The notes under the pieces were generated by a model. That model did not search any database, was not told the origin of the DNA, and saw only the letters and a list, made by a program, of their open reading frames with translations. The translations under genes were made by a program, and so were the position numbers. From a virus, in IMG/VR virus record IMGVR_UViG_3300025598_001356, positions 1-40,769 of that record: 40,769 bases of DNA; one strand, 5' to 3'. The number at the start of each line of letters is the position of its first letter. Position 1 is the first letter of the stretch. Below, piece after piece: positions 1 to 8,315 of this stretch.

Positions 1-8
1 AAGGTATC

Positions 9-485
9 ATGGAGCACCTTACGCAATGTCGGGGTGATCGCACACCTGTGTGGCAACCTGACAGATGGAAAGGAAACGTTTTATTAGAGAAGTTTACTGA
101 AATGGCTCGCCCAGGTTATTCCAACAATCAATATTTCTTCCATCAAGTAAATCCCAAGAGCAAGGAAATGCAAGACTTCAAGTTTACCTTGCCCAGTGTT
201 CCTGAAAAGAGATCAAACGTAAACTGGTGGTTTGTCATGCTGTACCCTGGCGAGTTCCAAGCCATGCACATAGATCCTCAACTAACAGAAGTTAGTAATC
301 CTGTACGTTATACAATGTTTTTACAAGATTGGGAACCTGGGCATATATTTGTATGGGATGACAAATACATAGCAAATTATAAAGCAGGTGATATGTATGA
401 GTGGAGTGATCCTATGACAGTACATGGTCCTGCTAACATAGGTTACACTACAAGGTATACGTTACAAATAACTATGTACGATTAA
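9..485 (+). CDS. 2OG-Fe(II) oxygenase-like protein (possibly 5'-truncated by the window edge)
   Basis: This is probably a small non-heme iron, 2-oxoglutarate-dependent hydroxylase of the double-stranded beta-helix type. What is seen is an H87-x-D89 pair (MHIDP), then strands rich in F/W/Y, a distal H139 (VHGPANIG) and R149 (TTRYTL) that would bind the 2OG carboxylate. That H-x-D...H...R order is the family's iron and cosubstrate facial triad. The reading frame stays open to base 3, so the true start may lie outside the window; the ATG at 9 is only the first visible one. Its stop overlaps the stop of the convergent oxygenase-like gene at 482-1000 by four bases. The substrate is unknown; proteins of this fold hydroxylate proteins, nucleobases or small molecules and are common in marine phages. 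Confidence 0.6.
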   Translation: MEHLTQCRGDRTPVWQPDRWKGNVLLEKFTEMARPGYSNNQYFFHQVNPKSKEMQDFKFTLPSVPEKRSNVNWWFVMLYPGEFQAMHIDPQLTEVSNPVRYTMFLQDWEPGHIFVWDDKYIANYKAGDMYEWSDPMTVHGPANIGYTTRYTLQITMYD

Positions 486-1000
486 TAACCTAGCAAGTGG
501 AACATATACTTGTTAGCAAGACTGCCGTTGATACCGTTGTGCCAAGCTCTATAGTCGTTCCATACTAGCACACTACCTTGTTCCATATTGTAGTAGTAAT
601 TACTGCCCATAATGAATAATTGTCCTATACTGGGCTCGCCGATAAACACACTGTATCTTTTTATCTGTCCTAACTTCAAGTATTCTTCTTCGTTGTCATC
701 TATATCATAATGATAGCCGGTCATGTAACCAGGCTCCACGCAACTGATCCAACTGCGCAAGGGTGTTACAAAAAACTGTTCAGCTAGTTCTTTTTCAAGA
801 TCCTCGGTGTCGTAGTAGTTGGTCCATTTGACGCTGTCTGTGTTGAAGTTACTTGCCTTCCAAAGTTTTAGTATTTCTGCGTACTCAGGGTTGGCCATGT
901 TCCACTTGCTAGGATCAACCGTGATATCTCTACCGTCTTTGAGATTGGCTATTACTTGATTCCAATTAATCACAATAGACCTCTTGGAATAATTCAGCAA
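482..1000 (-). CDS. 2OG-Fe(II) oxygenase-like protein
   Basis: This 172-residue protein has the same organisation as the gene at 9-485. A candidate iron motif H97-x-D99 (GYHYDID) is followed by an RYSVFIG strand, then a second histidine H154 in RAWHNGIN and a basic residue K164 (NKYMFH) where the family usually has Arg or Lys for 2OG. This supports a cupin/double-stranded beta-helix hydroxylase, with no visible substrate clue. It is the last gene of a minus-strand block running from 3864 down to 482 and overlaps the upstream gene by about 35 bases, so it is probably translationally coupled or starts at a slightly later codon. The identification rests on motif order only, so a non-catalytic cupin remains possible. 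Confidence 0.55.
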   Translation of the reverse strand: MLNYSKRSIVINWNQVIANLKDGRDITVDPSKWNMANPEYAEILKLWKASNFNTDSVKWTNYYDTEDLEKELAEQFFVTPLRSWISCVEPGYMTGYHYDIDDNEEEYLKLGQIKRYSVFIGEPSIGQLFIMGSNYYYNMEQGSVLVWNDYRAWHNGINGSLANKYMFHLLGY

Positions 1001-1661
1001 ACACAGTATTGCCCCACGACTTTTCTTGTAAGTGTTTGGTCACTGTAATTTCAAAAAACTTCTTAAAGTCAATGAAACCATTTTCGTCAGTTGAATAGTT
1101 GAAACGATAAGCACCGTCTTTGCCTATAATACCTTCTATTAGATCACGTTTGATAAAACGTTCCTCATAAGGTACTACAGCATAGTTGTCTATGGTTTTT
1201 AGTTGCCCTCCTTTACTAACAAAGAAACAGTTAGGATATAGACTCAGCTTCCAGAACTCACGCTCTTTAGTAGAGATGAAAAATGCTTTCATCTGCTCAC
1301 GCCAATCAGGCACTTCCTCGTCTAAGTTACGGCCAGGAGTAAACAAGATCTGACTAAATGTTTCTTTGTTCCATTCCATAAAAATTCGTCTAGTGGTATG
1401 GTCAACATCATACAGTTTAGGAGTAGTGGCGAGATCGGCTAGCTCTGTTAAGAACTTGACGTCACGCTTAAAGAACCAATCAAGTAGTTCTTCCGATATG
1501 ATGTTAGTGTCGTTGGGTCTATAGTTGAGGTCGGTACAGTAATGAGCACACATTACAGTCTGCTCAGAATTAATCCTAGGAGTATATAACATATTAGAGG
1601 ACCATAGTGTTCCTGTAGGATTTAGTTTGTGATAATAGTTCCAAGTGCTAGTGTCTGTCAT
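966..1661 (-). CDS. kinase-like-fold protein (tentative)
   Basis: A protein of 231 residues that I cannot assign firmly. Near residue 140 it has LSLYPNCFFV followed by a short turn and TIDNYAVV. This resembles the catalytic-loop and DFG-like strands of aminoglycoside-phosphotransferase or LPS-kinase folds (typically HPGNILV...IDF), but the catalytic Asp position is replaced, so it may be a pseudokinase. The ATG at 1661 is chosen because it forms an ATGA overlap with the upstream radical SAM gene's stop; a TTG start at 1673 would be the longer alternative. It lies between a B12-type radical SAM enzyme and a 2OG-oxygenase-like gene, so a role in the same modification pathway is inferred from position only. 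Confidence 0.45.
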   Translation of the reverse strand: MTDTSTWNYYHKLNPTGTLWSSNMLYTPRINSEQTVMCAHYCTDLNYRPNDTNIISEELLDWFFKRDVKFLTELADLATTPKLYDVDHTTRRIFMEWNKETFSQILFTPGRNLDEEVPDWREQMKAFFISTKEREFWKLSLYPNCFFVSKGGQLKTIDNYAVVPYEERFIKRDLIEGIIGKDGAYRFNYSTDENGFIDFKKFFEITVTKHLQEKSWGNTVFAELFQEVYCD

Positions 1662-3202
1662 TGTGGTGTCCAATTTAATTTTTTTGTTATATAGGATTTG
1701 ACTTGATCCTTGAATTTTTGATCGCTAGTATCTATATCGGTAAGACGTTGATCATATATGTCTTCGTAATTGTTGGTCTCATAGTAGGCAAACAATCTGT
1801 CACTTAGGAAAGGATTACATCCACGCAGGCCTTGGAAACCTTGTGGGCTATAGAATTCCTGTACCAGTGACTGTGCTCGATACCAATCCATATCCTTATG
1901 ACTCCAGATAACAATATCGTTTCTGGTACTGCCCACACCACCTCCTCGCGGTGTGGTGCTGGTAAATTTAACCTCGCCCTTGCTGTCTCTGGTGACTTCA
2001 TATCCTGGGTTATGCCTTGCTTCTAACTTAATTAATCCATTACTAACAAGTTCCTTAGTAAAGCGGCTTTGGTTAGTCAATGACTCGTCATAGTCTGGCA
2101 CTTCCAATATGTGTGCGCTGGCACTTTGTCTTAGCCAATTGGTATTCAACCATTCAAGACTAGAATACCAAGACTCCTTAGTCTCCCCTGGTATACCACA
2201 TATCATTTGTATGTTGGCTCTATAACGTCGGGGAGCGTATATATCTGTATAGGCTTGGAAGTCTAACAAGCCTTGTTGCAGTTTGTCTGGGTCCATGCCC
2301 TTACGTACTAGCCGACCTGCTTCCTTGTTAAATGTTTCAATGCCCATGCTGTGTCCAAGGAATCCTAGTCTTACATAAGTGTCCCAATAGTCTCTATGAT
2401 TAACCACAAGGTCACCCCTAGCAAATCCACACATCCAAGTATTGTATCCTAGTTCATCTACAGCTTCGGCATACTTCTCTAACTTATCTGGACGATCATT
2501 AAATGTTTCGTCCATCACACGCCAATTGACAATGCCCCACTTTTCGTAGCCTAACTGTAATTGTTTCTTAAATTCTTCTTTGCTGACACTGACATCTTTA
2601 GTTTGTCCTAGTAGGGGAAAGTTACAGTAGGAACATTTGAACATACAACCACGTGCTGTTTCGATCTGTGGGCACTCCCAAGGCATCATAAAATCACGTG
2701 CTTCATAGTCTACTAGGTAATTGTCTAATGGCGCACTAGGATAATGATACAAGCCACGAACAACACTCTTGACTCCAAAGTACATAGGGTCACGCATCAA
2801 AGGTGCTCCTAGTGTGCCAGTAAGATGACGACATACAGCCAACACAGCGTTTTCGCCATAACTATCGACCCAGTAGTCTACGTGATTAGCAGGAGTAGTT
2901 AGAGCATTGTTGCCGCCTACTACTATAGCTACTAAGGGATATTCGTCTTTGAGCCAGGCTGTAAATTCATTAAGGTATGGACTCCATGGATTCAAAAAGG
3001 CAGTGCCAAAACAAAACATCACAGTCTTACTAGTTGTTCTACTACGTACAAGCTCTTTAAGTTCTTCTAAAGCCCAGAAGGCTGTAAAGTCTACAACTTC
3101 ACAGTCCCAGTCCTGCTGTCGTAAGAAAGTGGCCACACGATGTGTCCATAGAATACGTTCCCAGCGTTTGCCTGTTAGGCTAAAGAATATGGCGTGATTC
3201 AT
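1658..3202 (-). CDS. B12-binding-domain-type radical SAM enzyme
   Basis: A 514-residue enzyme. The N-terminal roughly 150 residues look like a Rossmann, cobalamin-binding-type domain: an early RxxxFLRQQ helix and the strands IVVGGNNAL and YWVDSYGENAV. The radical SAM core follows with C186-x3-C190-x2-C193 (ARGCMFKCSYC) for the [4Fe-4S] cluster that cleaves SAM. A GMDPDKLQQ helix and the QMICGIPGETKESW strand are typical of the later barrel strands in B12-radical SAM proteins, many of which are methyltransferases or ring-forming enzymes. The cobalamin DxHxxG motif is not evident, so B12 binding is uncertain. Its start overlaps the stop of the upstream gene (3199-3864) by four bases. A relative with the same layout and the same SYCNFPLLGQ-like stretch lies at 26651-28261. 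Confidence 0.85.
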   Translation of the reverse strand: MNHAIFFSLTGKRWERILWTHRVATFLRQQDWDCEVVDFTAFWALEELKELVRSRTTSKTVMFCFGTAFLNPWSPYLNEFTAWLKDEYPLVAIVVGGNNALTTPANHVDYWVDSYGENAVLAVCRHLTGTLGAPLMRDPMYFGVKSVVRGLYHYPSAPLDNYLVDYEARDFMMPWECPQIETARGCMFKCSYCNFPLLGQTKDVSVSKEEFKKQLQLGYEKWGIVNWRVMDETFNDRPDKLEKYAEAVDELGYNTWMCGFARGDLVVNHRDYWDTYVRLGFLGHSMGIETFNKEAGRLVRKGMDPDKLQQGLLDFQAYTDIYAPRRYRANIQMICGIPGETKESWYSSLEWLNTNWLRQSASAHILEVPDYDESLTNQSRFTKELVSNGLIKLEARHNPGYEVTRDSKGEVKFTSTTPRGGGVGSTRNDIVIWSHKDMDWYRAQSLVQEFYSPQGFQGLRGCNPFLSDRLFAYYETNNYEDIYDQRLTDIDTSDQKFKDQVKSYITKKLNWTPQ

Positions 3203-3864
3203 TCTAAAATAAATTCTTCTGGCAAGTAGTTTTTCAAATCCGATACTTTACTACTATCCATAATAAATCTAACGTGTGCCGCAGAATGTTCAAAATTAGT
3301 TATCTGTCCAGCTTTGTTAGCTGAGTTAAGCCAAGGACTTATATAGTTGTCAAACATGTATCTAGCTTGATCTAAATTGCCTAACTTAGTTGTTATAGTA
3401 ACTGTTGTAGGATCAGCTATTTGATTTCTTTTTAATAATTTCCTAATGACCAACTGTACTCTAGCACGACGGCCAAAGTTAGCGGCAGTATGATGAAAGC
3501 CAGCATCCATGTCATACCATATACCGTCTTGAATTAGTCTATACATTTGTTCTTGTACTAGATTGATAAGAAAACATTCGTCTCCCAAAATATTCAAATG
3601 GTACCTATCATCTATATCAGCATGACTAGTATAACATGTACCAGGATCCAAAATAATAATTCTTGCTTCACCTTTACTAACAGGCAAACTGTTGTATAGT
3701 GTTTCCCAAACTGTTCCTTTATACTCATCCTTTAGTACCCAAGGATCGTAAAAGAAATTGCCTGTGGGTTTATTGATAGTAGTTTTGATACCTGATTCAG
3801 GTAATTGGCTACAGGCTTCTTGAAATAATTTTGGATCTGTTGTATAATTGGTTGTAGAAAGCAT
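3199..3864 (-). CDS. Asp/Asn beta-hydroxylase-like 2OG oxygenase
   Basis: Residues 80-140 carry SHADIDDRYHLNI, then AGFHHTAANFGRRARVQLVIR. This matches the iron-binding H81-x-D83, distal His (124 or 125) and 2OG-binding Arg (about 135) layout of the aspartyl/asparaginyl beta-hydroxylase branch of 2OG-Fe(II) enzymes. These hydroxylate side chains or small molecules in the cytoplasm. The reading frame extends to 3960, but that would overlap the divergent gene at 3903. The ATG at 3864, leading into MLSTTNY, leaves a short divergent promoter region and is preferred. It is the first gene of the minus-strand block and is coupled to the radical SAM gene downstream by an ATGA overlap. Confidence 0.65.
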   Translation of the reverse strand: MLSTTNYTTDPKLFQEACSQLPESGIKTTINKPTGNFFYDPWVLKDEYKGTVWETLYNSLPVSKGEARIIILDPGTCYTSHADIDDRYHLNILGDECFLINLVQEQMYRLIQDGIWYDMDAGFHHTAANFGRRARVQLVIRKLLKRNQIADPTTVTITTKLGNLDQARYMFDNYISPWLNSANKAGQITNFEHSAAHVRFIMDSSKVSDLKNYLPEEFILE

Positions 3865-3882
3865 GAAATATTTATGTGCTAC

Positions 3883-3888
3883 TATAAT
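3883..3888 (+). promoter_or_regulatory. possible -10 element between divergent operons
   Basis: An exact TATAAT lies in the 38-base gap between the divergent genes starting at 3864 (-) and 3903 (+). No good -35 is seen 16-18 bases upstream. The same gap read on the minus strand holds a TATAGT and an ACATAAATA that resembles the T4-type late motif with one mismatch. Two operons must start here, so some promoter is expected; which motif is used is not resolved. Confidence 0.3.
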
Positions 3889-3902
3889 GATGTAAATAAA
3901 AC

Positions 3903-4748
3903 ATGAAGACAAAAATCGCACCCGAGTACGATCCAATTTATTTAGAAGTGGATAGGCCACAACCTTTAGTAGACAATTATATTGAATCCCTAATACAGGA
4001 TGTATTATCTGGCCGATTGGATAGAGACATAAGTGATCAAGTTTATATTAATTTCAAAAAGGAAATGACTGCTTGGTTATTACAATCTAAACTTAACACA
4101 ATTACAGGATTGGATACATTTAATCGTGTGGACATAATTAACGGCTGTACTCAATTTATAGATACGGCTTATATGAATGGTCCTGTGCAGGTGCTGGCCG
4201 GCGACTATAGATATCATGCCAGACTGGGTAACTGGTATACATATCCAGGATACCTCAGCGAGGAGAAGCAACTAGTTGTAGCCATGCCATTTCCCAGTAC
4301 AGGAGATACCCACGAGGCTATGAAGGAGATATTAGATGAAGCGGGAAACAAAGGTATTGGTGTACATGTGGACGGCGCTTGGTTTACTTGCTGCCGCGGA
4401 ATTGACTTTGATGTATCTCATCCATCAATTAGGTCTGTCGGGATAAGTCTAAGCAAGGGATTAGGACTAGGATGGAATCGTGTGGGCTTACGTTGGACCA
4501 AGAGTACAACAGCTGATGCCGTTACTATACAAAATGACTTTGCCATGAACCTCCGTGCTCCCGTGATGATTGGCCTACACTTCCTACGCAATATTGCTCC
4601 AGACTACTTGTGGACAACCTATGGCGATATTTACTATAAGATATGCGAGGACTTTGATCTCGCACCAACCAAGAGCATTTATCTTGCTCTCAAAGATAAT
4701 CGACCAGTAGGACTTAGTCCTTTAATAAGGTATCTAGCTGATGTCTAG
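3903..4748 (+). CDS. PLP-dependent aminotransferase-like protein (fold type I)
   Basis: A 281-residue protein. The diagnostic pieces are VHVDGAW around D157, where fold-type I enzymes place the Asp that pairs with the PLP pyridine nitrogen, and ISLSKGLGLGWNRVGLRW with K185 as the likely Schiff-base lysine and R193 as phosphate contact. The S-x-S-K-x(7)-R-x-G pattern is typical of aspartate-aminotransferase-superfamily enzymes. It is shorter than the usual 370-420 residues, with most of the missing part at the C terminus, so the small domain is reduced. It begins a plus-strand operon; its stop overlaps the SGNH gene start (4741). It could act as a transaminase, decarboxylase or C-C lyase. The partners suggest a biosynthetic role, which is inference. 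Confidence 0.65.
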   Translation: MKTKIAPEYDPIYLEVDRPQPLVDNYIESLIQDVLSGRLDRDISDQVYINFKKEMTAWLLQSKLNTITGLDTFNRVDIINGCTQFIDTAYMNGPVQVLAGDYRYHARLGNWYTYPGYLSEEKQLVVAMPFPSTGDTHEAMKEILDEAGNKGIGVHVDGAWFTCCRGIDFDVSHPSIRSVGISLSKGLGLGWNRVGLRWTKSTTADAVTIQNDFAMNLRAPVMIGLHFLRNIAPDYLWTTYGDIYYKICEDFDLAPTKSIYLALKDNRPVGLSPLIRYLADV

Positions 4749-5367
4749 ACTTATAGCATTTGGTGATAGTTTTACCTACGGTCATGGACTAGCCGACTGT
4801 CATGTTCCTGTAAAAAATTGGGCAGGGCCTAACCCTAGTAAATTTGCTTGGCCGCAAGTCCTAGGAGACATGCTTGGATTAGAAGTAGTTAACAAAGCAA
4901 TATGCGGATCTAGTAACGTTCAAATTCTAAAAGAAATATTAAATTTTGAAGATTTTGTGTCCTACGACACAGTGATTGTAGGTTGGACTTTTAATATGAG
5001 AGACTGTATTTTCAATAAAAATATATTTGGAATTGAATCAGATTATCGAGTAAGTGCTTGGCATACAGATATGAAACTTGTAAAAGAATATTTTAGTGTG
5101 CATAATGATCACGATCTTGCTGTTAGAACAGGATTATATATACATCATGCCGAATCCTATTTGAAAACAAAAGGAGTTAAACAATTTCACTTCTCTGCTT
5201 TTCAACATAGATGGTACAATAAAATGCCATCCTTTATCAAAAAACCAGATCATTATATATCCAAAAGTATAATTGATCACAAATTAGATATAGCATTAGA
5301 TAACAGCCATCCTGGACCGATAGCGCATAAACTAGCGGCTGAAAAATTATATAAGATATGCCAATAA
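4741..5367 (+). CDS. SGNH/GDSL-type hydrolase
   Basis: A 208-residue protein with the SGNH hydrolase blocks. Block I is FGDSFTYG with nucleophile S10. Block II is the glycine in AICGSSN. A weak block III lies in VGWTFNMRD. Block V is DNSHPGPIAHKLAA, with D187 and H190 completing the Ser-His-Asp triad. Such enzymes remove or transfer acyl groups on sugars, lipids or peptides. There is no signal peptide, so it should act in the cytoplasm. It overlaps both neighbours by 8-10 bases inside the 3903-8315 operon. A second, more divergent SGNH protein ends the other radical SAM operon (37019-37831), so the pairing of SGNH with radical SAM genes repeats. Confidence 0.75.
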   Translation: MSRLIAFGDSFTYGHGLADCHVPVKNWAGPNPSKFAWPQVLGDMLGLEVVNKAICGSSNVQILKEILNFEDFVSYDTVIVGWTFNMRDCIFNKNIFGIESDYRVSAWHTDMKLVKEYFSVHNDHDLAVRTGLYIHHAESYLKTKGVKQFHFSAFQHRWYNKMPSFIKKPDHYISKSIIDHKLDIALDNSHPGPIAHKLAAEKLYKICQ

Positions 5368-6626
5368 ACATTAATCCTCCAACATTTTGTATGCACCCTT
5401 TTACAGGCCTGGCAACTAGAGAAGATGGAGCCATATGTGCATGTTGCCGTAGTCATCCTGTAGGTAATATACAAGAACAAACACTCGAAGAAATTTGGAA
5501 CAACGATACAATGAAACGTATCCGTTATCAAGTGTTGAATGGCTATCGTCCGCCAGAATGCGAACCTTGTTTTAGTTTAGAAGATCAAGGAGTTGAAAGT
5601 CTTAGACAAAGACATGTGCGAGGAAAGATTCCCGAAGCACGTATCAAACTATACCCTAATGCTGTTAGTAGTATGAACAGTGATTTCACAATGCCGTTTG
5701 AGATTCCTACCATGGAACTTAAACTAAACAACTTGTGTAATCTCAAATGTCGCATGTGCCATCCTATGGATAGTACTAGCTGGAATGATTGGAGTGAGGT
5801 AAAAGAGTTCTACAAGAAAGAAGGCAACATTATGTATGCCATTATAGAAGAACACGACTTAGAAAATAAACCACACTTGGATAACTTTCAAGACAATCCA
5901 TCATGGTGGGCTAGTTTAGAAAAGCTCTTACCTTACTTCCGTCGAGTAGAGTTTGCCGGAGGCGAGCCCTTAATGGATCCTCAACACTATCGCATACTAG
6001 ATATGTTGGCGCCTTATGGTAATCAAATAGAAATTAAATATGCTACTAATCTAAGTATGCTGGGCAAGAGCAATCGTACTGTATGGGAATACTGGCCTAA
6101 ATTTAAGAGTGTGGCTGTCAATGTAAGCATTGATGGTATTGGTAGTAGTTATGAATATGTTCGCGGCAATGCTAGTTGGGCTGAATTGATTAACAACATT
6201 AAACAAATACAAACTATTCCTAACATCAGTCGCATAGTAGGTGCTGTTACTGTACAGGTTAGTAATGTGCTAGTACTGGACAAGATTATTGAATATTTTT
6301 TAGATGACCTTGGCATTGTGTTTCATACGCACAGGGTGGAGTATCCTAAAGTATTATCGGCTCAAGTGTTGCCCAAGCCATTGCGTATGTTAGCGGTAGA
6401 TAGATTAATTGCTATACAAGAAAGAGTTAAAGATTTCAAACTGGTTAAACTGCATCCAGAGCTGTTGTCTTATACATTAGGACAAATACAAGATAATATA
6501 AATTATCTAATGGCTCGAGATCAAAGCGACAAATGGCAGGACTGTATAGAATTTAATCAAAAATTAGATAGCAGTCGAAATCAAAGTTTTTTTGAAGTAA
6601 CTCCGGAGTTCAAAGATTATGCTTAA
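5358..6626 (+). CDS. twitch/SPASM-type radical SAM protein with N-terminal Cys cluster
   Basis: A 422-residue enzyme. The N terminus has FCMHPFTGLATREDGAICACC, then NGYRPPECEPCFSLE. Together these cysteines look like an auxiliary iron-sulfur cluster placed before the core rather than after it. The radical SAM motif is C127-x3-C131-x2-C134 (CNLKCRMC), followed by FAGGEPLM, the SAM-amino-binding GGE motif. The C terminus ends with LDSSRNQSFFEVTPEF, a signature shared with the proteins at 9329, 30855, 32261 and 33621. Reaction and substrate are unknown; SPASM/twitch enzymes often modify peptides or sugars. It lies mid-operon with a 10-base overlap on the SGNH gene and 8 bases on the next gene. 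Confidence 0.85.
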   Translation: MPININPPTFCMHPFTGLATREDGAICACCRSHPVGNIQEQTLEEIWNNDTMKRIRYQVLNGYRPPECEPCFSLEDQGVESLRQRHVRGKIPEARIKLYPNAVSSMNSDFTMPFEIPTMELKLNNLCNLKCRMCHPMDSTSWNDWSEVKEFYKKEGNIMYAIIEEHDLENKPHLDNFQDNPSWWASLEKLLPYFRRVEFAGGEPLMDPQHYRILDMLAPYGNQIEIKYATNLSMLGKSNRTVWEYWPKFKSVAVNVSIDGIGSSYEYVRGNASWAELINNIKQIQTIPNISRIVGAVTVQVSNVLVLDKIIEYFLDDLGIVFHTHRVEYPKVLSAQVLPKPLRMLAVDRLIAIQERVKDFKLVKLHPELLSYTLGQIQDNINYLMARDQSDKWQDCIEFNQKLDSSRNQSFFEVTPEFKDYA

Positions 6627-7425
6627 GGTAATATTAACTAACGGAAACGAAGACCTGATACTAGATTTCAAATTAAGGAATACTGATATAGCAAACAAGT
6701 GGTTTACAGAATTATCTAAAAACTATCCTCTATACGAAACTGATAGATTTAGTAATTGGGGCTCTCATGATTTTGTAAAACAACTTAATAATCAAATTAA
6801 TATTATAAATGCATACCAACCAATAATAGATAAACAAGTATCAGAGTTTTCCACACAACAGGAACTAAATTATCTTCACAAATTTTTTGAAGACCTGCGG
6901 GGTGATATTATTAAAGGAACTGACTGGTATAATAGTGCGCCTGCACATATACAGGAAGCTGTTTGTCGATTTAATATATTAATACATCAATTAGAATCAT
7001 CAATTAGAACAGGCAATACGCATCCTACTCTAGTAGTAACTTTTTCAAATACCCTGAGATTAAATCTTTCTGAAAAAGACATGCGTGAATTTACTTACAA
7101 ATGGAAACAGAATACCGTATATATAAACTATTGTCAAAATGGAAAAACTGTTCTAGATGTTTTCAAAGATAATGATACTATGGCAGAAGCTATCAGACCG
7201 CAGATTTATTACAGTGCAGACTTTATGATTAAATTTGGTCCGAGCACTCACTGGTTGATTTATCTAATACGATCTGTAATAATTAAAATATGGTTGTTAC
7301 GGAAAAGGTTTCCATTTAAGAATCTAAACATAGGAATGATACCGGTGGCAGATCTAGTTACATCCGTAGATAAATCTACACTATTAAAATTTAATAAGGT
7401 TAAATCAGTTGTATGCTTAAAGTAA
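6619..7425 (+). CDS. hypothetical protein in radical SAM operon
   Basis: A 268-residue protein that I do not recognise. It is rich in aromatic, Asn and Lys residues, with a helical middle (YLHKFFEDL...) and a later hydrophobic stretch, STHWLIYLIRSVIIKIWLLRK (residues about 211-231), that may be a membrane-associated helix or a buried strand-helix. No catalytic motif is evident. It is enclosed between two radical SAM genes and overlaps both (8 and 13 bases), which makes it a plausible dedicated partner or substrate-binding protein of those enzymes. That role is inference from gene order only. Confidence 0.6.
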   Translation: MLKVILTNGNEDLILDFKLRNTDIANKWFTELSKNYPLYETDRFSNWGSHDFVKQLNNQINIINAYQPIIDKQVSEFSTQQELNYLHKFFEDLRGDIIKGTDWYNSAPAHIQEAVCRFNILIHQLESSIRTGNTHPTLVVTFSNTLRLNLSEKDMREFTYKWKQNTVYINYCQNGKTVLDVFKDNDTMAEAIRPQIYYSADFMIKFGPSTHWLIYLIRSVIIKIWLLRKRFPFKNLNIGMIPVADLVTSVDKSTLLKFNKVKSVVCLK

Positions 7426-8315
7426 CCAGTAGATATCCTCATCAGGGTACAATTAAGATCGAATGGAATCTTGGCAAACGCTGTAACTACGATTGTAGTT
7501 ATTGTCCTAGCGAAATACACGATAACACAAGCCCGCATACTGATATTGAAATATTGAAAACATGTGTTGATAAACTAGTTACTCTTGGCAAACCTGTTCG
7601 TCTTAGCTTCACAGGCGGAGAGCCCTGTGTACATCCTAAGTTTGATGAGCTAGTTAAGTATTGTAAACACGTTGGCATCAGTTGGATCAGTGTAACTACC
7701 AATGGAACTCGCCCTTACGATTTTTACGCTGGACTTCCTGTTGATCAATTTGTTTTTAGCATCCATTTAGAATACGATTGGAAACGTGTATTCAATACTG
7801 TAGAAAGCATTAATAAATTGTCCACTGTAAAAGTTATAGCACAGATTATGGCACACCATGATCATATGCCAGCAGCCATACAATTAAGAGCTAGATGCCA
7901 ACTAGGTAATATTCCTAATACTGTCCGTCGTATACGCTGGACTAAAGGCGATCATGATTTGTTTGATGACATGCGTTACAATACTAATGATTTAGATTTT
8001 ATCAAATCTATGGAATCTACAGTAGAAGCAAATACGGTAGTATGGCTAAACAACGAACATGCACAGTTATTATATCATGCTAACGACATGATTAAGAATC
8101 ATCAGAACCAATTCAAAGGATGGTCCTGTAGTGCTGGTATAGAAAGTCTAATGATTAACTGGGACGGAGATGTACACAGAGCAACTTGTAGAGTTGGAGG
8201 TAGTCTTGGCAACATATATGAAGATAACTTTATTGCACCCGGCGAACCTGTAATTTGCGACCGTAATTTTTGTACCTGCGCGGCAGATATTCCGTTAACT
8301 AAGTCTAAACTTTGA
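7413..8315 (+). CDS. radical SAM protein with C-terminal Cys cluster
   Basis: A compact 300-residue radical SAM enzyme. The cluster motif lies very near the N terminus, C24-x3-C28-x2-C31 (CNYDCSYC), and is followed by LSFTGGEPCVHP. The C-terminal region has GWSCSAG, then ATCRVGG and CDRNFCTC. This set of cysteines could bind one auxiliary [4Fe-4S] cluster, as in twitch/SPASM proteins. The same layout (GWSC or NWTC, then a cysteine group near the end) occurs at 8295-9332 and 13387-14346, so the three form a subfamily. It is the last gene of the plus operon and its 3' end overlaps the convergent radical SAM gene by 21 bases. The substrate is not predictable. Confidence 0.85.
   Translation: MLKVTSRYPHQGTIKIEWNLGKRCNYDCSYCPSEIHDNTSPHTDIEILKTCVDKLVTLGKPVRLSFTGGEPCVHPKFDELVKYCKHVGISWISVTTNGTRPYDFYAGLPVDQFVFSIHLEYDWKRVFNTVESINKLSTVKVIAQIMAHHDHMPAAIQLRARCQLGNIPNTVRRIRWTKGDHDLFDDMRYNTNDLDFIKSMESTVEANTVVWLNNEHAQLLYHANDMIKNHQNQFKGWSCSAGIESLMINWDGDVHRATCRVGGSLGNIYEDNFIAPGEPVICDRNFCTCAADIPLTKSKL

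Noticed and set aside
6619-7425. Unknown protein as a RiPP precursor peptide
   Set aside because: At 268 residues, with no leader/core pattern, repeats or Cys/Ser-rich core, it does not look like a precursor. No short precursor-like frame was found in the radical SAM operons.
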